Assembly (NCBI RefSeq): GCF_001953875.1
Contig: NZ_MQUR01000004.1
Location: 95,112 to 159,111, forward strand
Source: Streptomyces amritsarensis
GTDB lineage: Bacteria; Actinomycetota; Actinomycetes; Streptomycetales; Streptomycetaceae
Direction of reading: 5' to 3'
DNA length: 64,000 bases
Shown here: positions 8,058 to 16,283 of the stretch, one piece after another
Layout: every line of letters starts with the position of its first letter
How positions within the stretch are numbered: position 1 is the stretch's first letter
Position numbers and translations under genes: made by a program
Notes under the pieces: generated by a model
The model's input: the letters and a program-made list of their open reading frames with translations, nothing else
Told to the model about the DNA's origin: nothing
The model's database searches: none

Positions 8058-8942
8058 ATGTCCACGCTCCCCACCGCTCCCGCCGCGACCACCGCCGACG
8101 CCCCCCTCCGCACCGTCCTGATCACCGGCACCTCCTCCGGCATCGGACTCGCCGCGGCCGTCGCCGCGGCCCGCGCCGGATGGCGCACGGTGGCCACGCT
8201 GCGCGACACCGGCCGGGCCGACGCCCTGCGCGAGGCCGCGGCCGAGGCGGGCGTGGAGATCGACATCCGCCGCCTCGACGTCGTCGACGAGGAGTCCGTC
8301 ACCGCCGCCGTCGACGGCGTGATCGCCGACTACGGCCGGCTGGACGCCGTCGTGAACAACGCCGGCGCCGGACACCTCGGCACCCTGGAGCTGGAGTCCG
8401 TGGCCGACGTCCGCGAGGTCATGGAGGTCAACTTCTTCGGCGTGCTGAACGTCTCCAAGGCGGCGCTCCCCCACCTCCGGGCCAGCGGAGGCCGCCTGAT
8501 CACCGTCACGAGCGTCGGCGGCGTCATCGGCCAGCCCTTCAACGAGGCCTACTGCGCTGCGAAGTTCGCGGTGGAGGGGTACATGGAGAGCCTGGCGCCG
8601 GTCGCGAGCACCCTCGGCGTGAGCGTGTCCGTCATCGAGCCGGGCGCGGTGGCGACCGAGTTCGTCAACAACATCGGACTGGACCTCGACGCCCGGATCG
8701 CCGAGGCCGGACCGTACGCCGACGCACTGCGCACCTACATCGACCGCACGGTCGGCCAGTTCACGCAGGACGCGGCCCAGACCCCGGCCGGCGCGGCCGA
8801 GGCCGTCATGCAGGCGCTGACCGCCGACCGCCCCGCCTTCCGCATCCAGACCTCGCAGTGGGCCCGCGACTTCACCGCGACCAAGCTGACGGACCAGGAC
8901 GGCTCGGCCGTGATCGGCATGACGGGCACCTGGGTGGGCTGA
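8058..8942 (+). CDS. Short-chain dehydrogenase/reductase
   Basis: A 294-residue NAD(P)-dependent SDR of the classical type. The nucleotide-binding motif is TGTSSGIG near residue 25, the NNAG motif is present, and the catalytic set is Ser in TVTSVGG plus YCAAK. The remainder is typical of oxidoreductases annotated as acting on ketones or aldehydes; the substrate is unknown. ATG 8058 has an AGAGG ribosome site just upstream. It is divergent from the MarR gene and probably induced when that repressor binds its ligand, suggesting detoxification of a small aromatic or carbonyl compound. Confidence 0.92.
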   Translation: MSTLPTAPAATTADAPLRTVLITGTSSGIGLAAAVAAARAGWRTVATLRDTGRADALREAAAEAGVEIDIRRLDVVDEESVTAAVDGVIADYGRLDAVVNNAGAGHLGTLELESVADVREVMEVNFFGVLNVSKAALPHLRASGGRLITVTSVGGVIGQPFNEAYCAAKFAVEGYMESLAPVASTLGVSVSVIEPGAVATEFVNNIGLDLDARIAEAGPYADALRTYIDRTVGQFTQDAAQTPAGAAEAVMQALTADRPAFRIQTSQWARDFTATKLTDQDGSAVIGMTGTWVG

Positions 8943-9132
8943 CCGCACCGCGCCCGCCGGCCCCGCCAGGACCGGGGCCGGGGATGGGGCCGGGGCGGGG
9001 GGCGGGCCGGGCCTGGGCGTCCGACCTGCGCTCCGGGCGCGGCGGGGTCAGCATGGAGGAGGCCGGCCGGGGCGCCGTCCGGCCGCCGGACCGCCGCGCC
9101 GCCGCGCGCCCTCGTCGGGAGGTGACCGCCCC

Positions 9133-9234
9133 ATGGACGAATCACGCAAGGCCTGGATCGGGATCGGCATCGTCGTCACCGTCATCCTCCTGAACCTCGC
9201 GGCCATCATCCTCATGAACACGGTCGGCCTGTGA
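9133..9234 (+). CDS. 33-residue membrane peptide
   Basis: A 33-codon gene with an excellent ribosome site (GGGAGGTGA ending eight bases before ATG 9133). The peptide has a short charged N-terminus (MDESRKAW) and one hydrophobic helix of about 22 residues rich in Ile/Val/Leu/Ala, ending in Gly-Leu. A strong terminator follows 30 bases after the stop, which supports a real transcription unit. I do not recognise its family. Single-pass peptides like this often regulate a membrane complex, but no partner is indicated here. Confidence 0.7.
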   Translation: MDESRKAWIGIGIVVTVILLNLAAIILMNTVGL

Positions 9235-9551
9235 CCGTGTGACGGCGCCCGGCTGAGGTTCCGGTCCGCCCCCGGCTCCCGGGGGCGGACCTTTCGTGCG
9301 TGCGGGAGCCGCTCCGCACCCCGCCCCGCCCCCCGCCCCCCGCCCCGCCCCGGCGCCGCGGCGTCACGATGTCTGACATATCCTCAACTCTCCTGCCTCG
9401 ACGGGTAGTTCGAGCACCGGTCGGTTGAAGCAGAGGCTGCGCGCACCCTTGCCGCGAGGACCCGCTTCCCGAATGATGCTCCCGGCGTGTCGGTCGGCGG
9501 TGGCCGCCATCGGCCCGCCACCCCCGAACCCGTCCGGCCAGGAGGCCAGTT
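9235..9551. other. Intergenic region before the NLP gene
   Basis: Apart from the terminator at 9264-9290, this stretch holds a nearly pure C tract with interspersed G (about 9319-9358) and no coding frame with a ribosome site. The promoter of the NLP gene should lie in the less GC-rich part, about 9365-9480; I cannot define its elements. Confidence 0.5.
9264..9290 (+). terminator. Perfect 12-bp hairpin terminator
   Basis: Arms GTCCGCCCCCGG and CCGGGGGCGGAC flank a three-base CTC loop and are followed by CTTTCGT. It closes the transcription unit of the 33-residue peptide. Confidence 0.75.
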
Positions 9552-10319
9552 GTGCGGACCAACCGTCACATCCGGAGATCCCTCGTCGTCCTCGGCGCCG
9601 CCCTCGCGCTCGTCGTCGGCGTCCCCCAGGCGGCCTTCGCGGCTCCGCCCCCGGCACTGCCCGGCCAGGCCGAAGCGATCGAGCTGACCTTCCAGCCCGC
9701 CTACGACTACGACACCGACGGCTGCTACCCGACACCGGCCATCGGCCCGACCGGGGTCCTGAACGGCGGGCTCAAGCCGACCGGAGCCCTCGACGGCAAC
9801 TGCCGGGACGCCTCGGACCTCGCCAACACCAACGGGTACTCGCGCTGGAAGTGCAACAACGGCTGGTGCGCCGTGCTCTACGCGCTCTACTTCGAGAAGG
9901 ACCAGGCGATCCCCGGGATCAGCCTCGGCGGCCATCGCCACGACTGGGAACACGTGGTGGTGTGGATCCAGAACAACGAGGCGAAGTACGTCGCCACCTC
10001 CGCGCACGGCGACTTCGAGATCCACGCCCGCGACCGGATCCGCTGGGACGGCACACATCCCAAGATCGTCTACCACAAGGACGGCATCGGCACCCACTGC
10101 TTCCGTGCGGCGAACACCAACGACGAACCGCCGGAGAACCACCGCGGCACCTGGCAGTACCCCCCGCTCGTCGGCTGGTCGGGCTACCCGGCGACGCTTC
10201 GGGACAAGCTCAGCCAGGCCGACTTCGGCAGTGCGCACTTCGGCCTGAAGGACGGCTCCTTCACCTCCCACCTGGCGGAGGCCAAGCCGGCGGGCATCCC
10301 CTTCGACCCGTATCTGTGA
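9552..10319 (+). CDS. NPP1/NLP family secreted necrosis-inducing protein
   Basis: A 255-residue secreted protein with a clear signal peptide (cleavage predicted after AFA, residue 30). The diagnostic heptapeptide GHRHDWE is intact at residues 127-133, followed by HVVVWI. In Nep1-like proteins this motif forms the divalent-metal site needed to bind plant sphingolipids and permeabilise dicot membranes. Cysteines near residues 58 and 84, and again near 101-106, could form disulfides. The family occurs in plant pathogens and some saprophytic actinomycetes. Whether this one is toxic cannot be read from sequence. GTG 9552 is the start that gives a normal signal peptide. No secretion or toxin partner genes flank it. 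Confidence 0.92.
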   Translation: MRTNRHIRRSLVVLGAALALVVGVPQAAFAAPPPALPGQAEAIELTFQPAYDYDTDGCYPTPAIGPTGVLNGGLKPTGALDGNCRDASDLANTNGYSRWKCNNGWCAVLYALYFEKDQAIPGISLGGHRHDWEHVVVWIQNNEAKYVATSAHGDFEIHARDRIRWDGTHPKIVYHKDGIGTHCFRAANTNDEPPENHRGTWQYPPLVGWSGYPATLRDKLSQADFGSAHFGLKDGSFTSHLAEAKPAGIPFDPYL

Positions 10320-10328
10320 CCTGCCGTG

Positions 10329-10346
10329 GCCGGGCGTCCGCCCGGC
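10329..10346. terminator. Possible bidirectional terminator
   Basis: Eight-base arms GCCGGGCG and CGCCCGGC with a two-base centre lie in the 58-base gap between convergent genes. It is short and lacks a U-tract. Confidence 0.4.
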
Positions 10347-10377
10347 GCGCCCGGCGCCCCGCGCCGCTCCTCCCCCG

Positions 10378-12522
10378 TCACAGGCGCAGGAGGAGCAGCG
10401 CGATGTCGTCCCTGTGGCCCGCGGCCGCACCGGTATCGCGCAGCAGCGCCTCGATGAGGTCGTCCAGGTCCGCCCCGTCGTGGTCGGCGAGGACCGCGGC
10501 GAGGTCGTCGGTGCCCCGCTCGGCGTCGACGCCGGCCGCGGTGGGCTTCTCGACCAGCCCGTCGGTGTAGAAGGTGAGGAGGGTCCCCGGCTCCAGTTCC
10601 AGTCGGGTGACGGGGCACGGGGTGTCGACGCTGACGCCCAGGAGCGGCCAGGGGTCCAGCTCCACCCGGTGCGGCCGGGACCCGGGGGCGTGCACCAGCG
10701 GGGGCGGGTGCCCGGCAGCGGCCAGCGTCGCGCACCGGCTCGTCAGGTCGATGTGGGCATAGAGGCAGGAGACGAGCAGATCGGTGTCCAGGCCCGCCAG
10801 GAGGCGCCCGGTGCGGGCCAGGACCGCACCGGGCGGGGCGCCGGCGGCGGCGCGGATGGCGGTACGGACCTGGCCCATGAGGGCGGCCGCCGCGACGTTG
10901 TGCCCCTGTACGTCGCCGATGACGGCCGCGACGGTGGTGTCGTCCAGCGCGATGACGTCGTAGAAGTCGCCTCCGATGTCCATGCCGTGGCCGGCGGGCA
11001 GGTAGCGGGCGGCAGCCTCCAGGCCGGGCAGGGTGGGCAGGCTGTGCGGCAGGAGCGCCTGTTGGAGGCCGTGGGCGAGATCGTGCGCGGCGTCGTGCAG
11101 GCGGGCCCGGTCCAGGGCCTGGGCGATCAGCCCGGCCAGGGAGGTGAGGACGGCGCGCTCGTCGGCGGTGAAGGTGTGCGGCCGCTCGTAGGAGAGGATG
11201 CAGCAGCCCACGGGGCGGCCGGAGATGGTCAGCGGGAGGAACGCCCAGGCCTGTTTGCCGCTGAGGTGCGGGGCGTCGGGGTGCGCGCGGGCCATCGCGC
11301 CGCGGTCGCGGAAGAAGGCGGGGATCCCGTCGGCCAGCACCTGCCCCGCCGGCGTCAGCCCGGTGTCCAGGGGCAGGCCGTCGAGCCGCTCGACGGTCGC
11401 CGGATCGTACCCGTGGTGGCCGGTGATCCTCAGGCGGCCCGCGTCGGCCGCGGACAGCACGAGGGCGTCGGCCCCGAACGCGGGCAGGACCTGGTGGGCG
11501 ACCACCTCGACGACGTCGCGGACGGTGACGGTCTCGGTCATGGCGGCCGCGAGGTGCAGCAGTTGGTGGACCCGGCCGGTCCGGGGGACGGCGGCGCCCG
11601 CGGGCGGGCCGGGCCGGGTCCCCTCCTCGTGCCGTGCGGGGCGGGTGATGCGGACGCTGATGCCGCTGGAGTCGGGGTAGAGCTGGAAGCCCAGCGGGAT
11701 GTCCGGCGGGCGCAGGGCGGTGAACTCCACCGGCTCGCGGCTGAGGACCGCCGCGCGGTACCGGTCCTCGACCAGGGGTGCGTCCAGCCAGGGCAGGGAC
11801 TGCCAGGGCCAGGTGCCCAGCAGGTGGCCGGACGCGCGGCCCAGCAGGGCCTCGGCGGTGCCGTCCACGAAGGTGATCCGGCCCTCCAGGTCCAGGGCCA
11901 GGGCGCCCTCCGGCAGGCGCTCGACCCAGTCGGCGGCGGCGTGCGGGGGCCGGCCGCCGTACGCGCGGGGCGGTGCGGCCGGGATGACGCGCGGCACTTC
12001 GGGCACCGCCGGTGTCCCGTCGGCCCGGTCCAGCATCCGGGCCACACCGCGGGCGGCCGAGCTGACGTGGTCCCGCTCGCGCAGGCTCGCCGTACGGGCG
12101 TGACCGGCGGGCCACAGCAGGAACAGCGCGCCGTGGGGGCCCCGCCGGCCCGTCAGGGGCGCCGCGGCCAGGCAGAACTCGTAGGGCAGGCTGACGGCGG
12201 CCTGCGGATAGTCGTGCGCGAGGTCCTCCTGCGAACCGATCCAGACCAGCCGGTCCTCGCGCACGGCGTCGCTCACGGGGGTGGAGGCGGTCGGGGAGAT
12301 CCGGTGCCACGGCCGGGCCACCTCGGCGGGCACCCCGCACAGCACGACCAGCGCCAGGAGGCCGTGCTCCGGCCCGTCCCACAGGTGGAACCCGCCGGCG
12401 GAGGCCCCGGTCCGGCGGATCGTCTCGGTCAGCGCCTCGTCCAGCAGCCGGGAACCGGCCCGCCCCGCCTCCGTTTCCGGGCGTGGGTCCGCGTCCGCGA
12501 GGCCTTCTCCGCCGCCGCTCAC
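10378..12522 (-). CDS. GAF-PAS-GAF-SpoIIE serine phosphatase
   Basis: A 714-residue predicted cytoplasmic sensor phosphatase. A GAF-like region (about 20-165) and a PAS-like region (about 190-290) precede a second GAF domain (about 315-470). The C-terminal PP2C/SpoIIE domain (about 490-714) keeps metal-binding motifs: DIGGDFYDVI, GDVQGHN, TDGLVE and the final HRDDIALLLLRL. In Streptomyces such proteins dephosphorylate anti-anti-sigma factors and so tune stress sigma factors. There is no HATPase domain, unlike the second SpoIIE protein in this window. GTG 12522 has a GGGAGG site six bases upstream. It lies 64 bases after pfpI on the same strand, probably in one transcript. Confidence 0.92.
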   Translation of the reverse strand: MSGGGEGLADADPRPETEAGRAGSRLLDEALTETIRRTGASAGGFHLWDGPEHGLLALVVLCGVPAEVARPWHRISPTASTPVSDAVREDRLVWIGSQEDLAHDYPQAAVSLPYEFCLAAAPLTGRRGPHGALFLLWPAGHARTASLRERDHVSSAARGVARMLDRADGTPAVPEVPRVIPAAPPRAYGGRPPHAAADWVERLPEGALALDLEGRITFVDGTAEALLGRASGHLLGTWPWQSLPWLDAPLVEDRYRAAVLSREPVEFTALRPPDIPLGFQLYPDSSGISVRITRPARHEEGTRPGPPAGAAVPRTGRVHQLLHLAAAMTETVTVRDVVEVVAHQVLPAFGADALVLSAADAGRLRITGHHGYDPATVERLDGLPLDTGLTPAGQVLADGIPAFFRDRGAMARAHPDAPHLSGKQAWAFLPLTISGRPVGCCILSYERPHTFTADERAVLTSLAGLIAQALDRARLHDAAHDLAHGLQQALLPHSLPTLPGLEAAARYLPAGHGMDIGGDFYDVIALDDTTVAAVIGDVQGHNVAAAALMGQVRTAIRAAAGAPPGAVLARTGRLLAGLDTDLLVSCLYAHIDLTSRCATLAAAGHPPPLVHAPGSRPHRVELDPWPLLGVSVDTPCPVTRLELEPGTLLTFYTDGLVEKPTAAGVDAERGTDDLAAVLADHDGADLDDLIEALLRDTGAAAGHRDDIALLLLRL

Positions 12523-12586
12523 GACCCACCTCCCGTCACAGCCCGCCGGCCGCCGGCCGCCGTCCCGTTCCGCGCGCCGGCCGCCG

Positions 12587-13135
12587 TCAGCGTCCGGGCG
12601 AGGCGGCGCCGAACTCGTCGACGAGGGTGGTGCAGAACGCGTCGAGGTCGTCGGGCCTGCGGCTGGTGATCAGCGTGCCGGGTGCCGCGCGGCAGACGCG
12701 TACCTCCTCGTCGACCCAGGTGGCGCCGGCGTTGCGCAGGTCGGTGGCGAGGCTGGGCCATGACGTCAGAGTCCGGTCCCGGACCGTGTCGGCCTCGACG
12801 AGCGTCCAGGGGGCGTGGCAGATCGCCGCCACCGGCCGGCCGGTGCGGAAGAAGTCCCGGACGAAGGCGACCGCGCGCTCGTCCATGCGCAGGGCGTCGG
12901 GGTTGGCGACGCCACCGGGCAGCACCAGCGCGTCGTACTCGTCCGGTCCGCTCGCGCCGACCACGTCGTCGACGGGGAAGGTGTCCGCCTTGTCCAAGTG
13001 GTGGAACGCCTGGATCTCGCCGTTCTCGGTCGACACCAGCCGCGGCTGCCAGCCCTGGTCCTGCACCGCCTGCCACGGCCGCTCCAGCTCGACCTGCTCC
13101 ACGCCCTCCGGCGCCACGAGAAACGCCACCTTCAT
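12587..13135 (-). CDS. DJ-1/PfpI family (type 1 glutamine amidotransferase-like)
   Basis: A 182-residue protein of the DJ-1/PfpI superfamily. The nucleophile elbow is AAICHAPW with Cys106 and His107, and the acidic partner lies in the EGVEQVEL segment near residue 16. Related proteins are reported as general-stress proteins, chaperones, glyoxalases or deglycases; the exact activity here is not predictable. Further upstream codons are Arg-rich and not family-like, so I chose ATG 13135. It precedes the SpoIIE phosphatase and is divergent from galT. The association with a stress-type phosphatase suggests a stress role (inference). Confidence 0.9.
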   Translation of the reverse strand: MKVAFLVAPEGVEQVELERPWQAVQDQGWQPRLVSTENGEIQAFHHLDKADTFPVDDVVGASGPDEYDALVLPGGVANPDALRMDERAVAFVRDFFRTGRPVAAICHAPWTLVEADTVRDRTLTSWPSLATDLRNAGATWVDEEVRVCRAAPGTLITSRRPDDLDAFCTTLVDEFGAASPGR

Positions 13136-13302
13136 CGCCGTCACGTCCCTTCCACGGTGGATGCGCCGGGCCACCCGCCCCGCCCGCGCACTGCGCCTGC
13201 CCCTTCGGCGGCCGGCCAAACGGCGCGGTCCGCACGCCCGTATGATCGAGGGCGCGTCGGCCCCGGCCGTCACCTGCTGACCAGACAGGCGAGGACGTGC
13301 AC

Positions 13303-14331
13303 GTGCACAGGACCGTCACCGAACTCGCGGACGGCCGCGAGCTGATCTACTACGACAGCGAGCCCGGCCGGGACCGCTCGGCCCGGGATCCGCGTCCGCC
13401 GGACCGGGTCGAGAGCACCCCGGAGCTGCGCCGGGACGCGGCCACCGGCGACTGGGTCACCATCGCCGCCCACCGGCAGTCCCGTACGTACCACCCGCCG
13501 GCGGACGCCTGCCCGCTCTGCCCCTCCCGGGACGGCCGGCTGGGCGAGATCCCGGCCGCCGACTACGAGGTGGCCGTCTTCGAGAACCGCTTCCCGTCCC
13601 TGGCCGGCGGGGCCGGCCGCTGCGAGGTGGTGTGCTTCACCCCGGAGCACGGTGCCGGTTTCGCCGATCTCCCGCCCGAGCGGGCCCGGCTGGTTCTGGA
13701 CGCCTGGACCGACCGCACCGCCGAACTGTCCGCCCGTTCCGGCGTGCGGCAGGTGTACTGCTTCGAGAACCGCGGCGCGGAGATCGGTGTGACGCTGGCC
13801 CACCCGCACGGCCAGATCTACGCCTTCTCCACCCTCACCCCGCGCACCGCCAAGCACCTCGCCGCAGCGGCCGCGCACCGCGCCCGCACCGGGCGCAACC
13901 TCTTCGAGGACATCCTCGAAGAGGCCCGCGCGGCCTCCGAGCGCGTGGTCCTCGCCGGGGAGCACTGGACGGCCTTCGTCCCGTACGCCGCGCGCTGGCC
14001 GTACGAGGTCCACCTGTACCCGCACCGCCGGGTCCCCGACCTGACCCGGCTCGGCGAGGCGGAGCGCGCCGAGTTCCCCCGCCTGTACCTGGACCTGCTG
14101 CGCCGCTTCGACCGGCTCTTCGGGCTGTCCGCGCCCACCCCCTACATCGCGGCCTGGCACCAGGCCCCGCTCACCGGCGGTGAGGAACTCGCCCTGCACC
14201 TGGAGCTGTTCACCGTGCGGAGGACCGCCGACAGGCTCAAGTACACGGCGGGGACCGAGGCCGGCATGGACGCCTTCATGAACGACGTGGCGCCCGAGGC
14301 GGCGGCCCGGCGGCTGCGGGAGGCCGTGTGA
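13303..14331 (+). CDS. galT: Galactose-1-phosphate uridylyltransferase
   Basis: A 342-residue Leloir-pathway enzyme that exchanges galactose-1-phosphate and UDP-glucose. The nucleophilic His lies in HPHGQIYAF, the hallmark of the family. An N-terminal cysteine pair (CPLC) and later histidines (EEHW-type region, ALHLELF) fit the metal sites. GTG 13303 is preferred over in-frame GTG 13297 because GAGGA ends seven bases before the former and only one before the latter. It overlaps galK by four bases. No galE is adjacent, so UDP-galactose epimerisation must be supplied elsewhere. Confidence 0.95.
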   Translation: MHRTVTELADGRELIYYDSEPGRDRSARDPRPPDRVESTPELRRDAATGDWVTIAAHRQSRTYHPPADACPLCPSRDGRLGEIPAADYEVAVFENRFPSLAGGAGRCEVVCFTPEHGAGFADLPPERARLVLDAWTDRTAELSARSGVRQVYCFENRGAEIGVTLAHPHGQIYAFSTLTPRTAKHLAAAAAHRARTGRNLFEDILEEARAASERVVLAGEHWTAFVPYAARWPYEVHLYPHRRVPDLTRLGEAERAEFPRLYLDLLRRFDRLFGLSAPTPYIAAWHQAPLTGGEELALHLELFTVRRTADRLKYTAGTEAGMDAFMNDVAPEAAARRLREAV

Positions 14332-15491
14332 CCGGGGCCGTGGCAGAAGCCGCCACCGTGCGCCGGGAGTTCGAGCGGATCCACGGCCGCTCCCCCGACG
14401 GGATCTGGGCCGCCCCCGGCCGGGTCAACCTGATCGGCGAACACACCGACTACAACGACGGCTTCGCGCTCCCGATGGCGCTGCCGCAGACCACCGTGCT
14501 GGCGGCGCGCCGCCGCGAGGACGGGCTGCTGCGCCTGCACAGCGCCCAGGGCGACGGCCGGACCACCGAGCTCGCGGTGGCGGACCTCTCCCCCGGCGCG
14601 GTCGGCGGCTGGGCCCGCTATCCCGCCGGGGTGGTCTGGGCGCTGCGGGAGCGGGGCCTGCCCGTGGGCGGCGCCGACGTGCACCTGGACAGCACCGTGC
14701 CCGCGGGCGCCGGCCTGTCGTCGTCCGCGGCCCTGGAGTGCGCGGTGGCCGTCGCCTACGACGAGCTGTACGCGCTGCGGCTGTCGCGGACCGAGCTGGC
14801 GCGCGTGGCCCAGTACGCGGAGAACGCCTTCGCCGGCGTGCCGTGCGGGGTCATGGACCAGATGGCCTCGGTCTGCTGCGCCGAGGGCAGCGCCCTGCAC
14901 CTCGACAGCCGCAGCCTGGACGTCCGGCAGGTCCCCTTCGACCTCACCGGGCACGGGCTGCGCCTGCTGGTGCTCGACACCCGGGTCGCGCACGACCTCG
15001 CCGACGGGGCGTACGCGGCGCTGCGCGCGGGGTGCGAGCGCGCGGCGGGCCTGCTGGGGCTGCCCGCGCTGCGGGACCTCTCCGAGGCGGAGCTGCCGGG
15101 CGCCCTCGCGCAGCTGCCCGAGGCGCTCGCGCCGCTGGTGCAGCACGTGGTCACCGAGAACGCCCGGGTCGGGCGGGCCGTGGACCGGCTGACGGCGGGC
15201 GAACCGGAGGCGCTGGGGCCGCTGCTGACGGCCGGGCACGCCTCCCTGCGGGACGACTACCGGGTCTCCTGCCCGGAGACCGACCTCGCGGTGGAGGCCG
15301 CCGTCGGCGCCGGTGCCCTGGGCGCCCGGATGACCGGCGGGGGCTTCGGCGGCTCGGTGATCGCGCTGGTCCCGGCCGCGGCGGCCGGGACCGTGGCCGG
15401 GGCCGTGACGGCGGCCTTCGCGGCGGCGGGCTTCGGGGCCCCGGCCGTACGGGAGGCCGTACCGTCGGCGGGGGCCCGCCGCGTCGGCTGA
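14328..15491 (+). CDS. galK: Galactokinase
   Basis: A 387-residue GHMP-family kinase that phosphorylates galactose with ATP. The galactokinase signature GRVNLIGEHTDYNDGF is present near residue 30, the ATP-binding motif is PAGAGLSSSAALE near residue 127, and the third GHMP motif is GGGFGGSVIAL near residue 340. The GTG start overlaps the galT stop as GTGA, giving a coupled galT-galK operon. A Pro/Ala/Gly-rich C-terminal end is ordinary for actinomycetes. Confidence 0.96.
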   Translation: MTGAVAEAATVRREFERIHGRSPDGIWAAPGRVNLIGEHTDYNDGFALPMALPQTTVLAARRREDGLLRLHSAQGDGRTTELAVADLSPGAVGGWARYPAGVVWALRERGLPVGGADVHLDSTVPAGAGLSSSAALECAVAVAYDELYALRLSRTELARVAQYAENAFAGVPCGVMDQMASVCCAEGSALHLDSRSLDVRQVPFDLTGHGLRLLVLDTRVAHDLADGAYAALRAGCERAAGLLGLPALRDLSEAELPGALAQLPEALAPLVQHVVTENARVGRAVDRLTAGEPEALGPLLTAGHASLRDDYRVSCPETDLAVEAAVGAGALGARMTGGGFGGSVIALVPAAAAGTVAGAVTAAFAAAGFGAPAVREAVPSAGARRVG

Positions 15492-15545
15492 CCGTGTGCG
15501 CGGGCAGCGCGGCGGAAGATCCAACAGGCCCGTAGGATCGGCGAC

Positions 15546-16283
15546 ATGGCGACACGACTTGTGCAGATCAACATGAAGGCCCGGGACGACTCCGCGCTCG
15601 GGCGGTTCTGGGCGGAGGCGCTCGGTTGGGGCGTCGACAGCGAGGGGCCCGGCGTGACGAACCTCGAGCCCGTGGGCTTCGCCTACCCCGATCCCTCGGC
15701 CGTCTGCATCGACCTCATCGCCCGCCCCGAACCCAAAACGGTGAAGAACCGCGTGCACCTCGATCTGGCCACCACCTCGGCCGCCCATCAGGCGGAACTG
15801 GTGGCGCGCCTGCTGGACTTGGGTGCGACGCTCGCCGACGTGGGTCAGGGCGACGTCCCCTGGACGGTCATGGCCGATCCGGAGGGCAACGAGTTCTGCG
15901 TCCTCGAACCCCGTGCGGTCTACCGGGACACCGGGCCGATCGCCGCGGTGGTGGTCGACTGCGCCGATCCGCGGGAGATGGCCCGGTTCTGGGACGGGGC
16001 GATGGACTGGAAGCTCCACGAGGTCGGCGACGACCAGGCGACCCTGCGGTCCGCCCACGGCGTCGGCCCCTACCTGGAGTTCGTCCGCACGCCCGACACC
16101 AAGACCGTGTGGAACCGCGTCCACCTCGACGTCAGCCCCTACCCCGGTGACGACCTGGCGGCGGAGGCGGCGCGCCTGCGCGCCCTGGGCGCCACCGACC
16201 CGGGTATCGACCAGTCCGCGATCCACTGGACGATCCTGCGGGACCCGGAGGGCAACGAGTTCTGCCTCCTCACCCCGCGCTGA
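15546..16283 (+). CDS. Double-VOC (glyoxalase-fold) protein
   Basis: A 245-residue protein made of two tandem VOC modules (about 1-120 and 125-245). Each ends in the same signature, DPEGNEFCVLEPR and DPEGNEFCLLTPR, and each has an NRVHLDL/NRVHLDV strand. VOC folds bind metals and act in glyoxalases, dioxygenases and resistance proteins; this version resembles uncharacterised actinomycete proteins. It starts 54 bases after galK but shows no metabolic link to it. Its last 14 bases overlap the convergent moeA gene. Confidence 0.88.
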   Translation: MATRLVQINMKARDDSALGRFWAEALGWGVDSEGPGVTNLEPVGFAYPDPSAVCIDLIARPEPKTVKNRVHLDLATTSAAHQAELVARLLDLGATLADVGQGDVPWTVMADPEGNEFCVLEPRAVYRDTGPIAAVVVDCADPREMARFWDGAMDWKLHEVGDDQATLRSAHGVGPYLEFVRTPDTKTVWNRVHLDVSPYPGDDLAAEAARLRALGATDPGIDQSAIHWTILRDPEGNEFCLLTPR

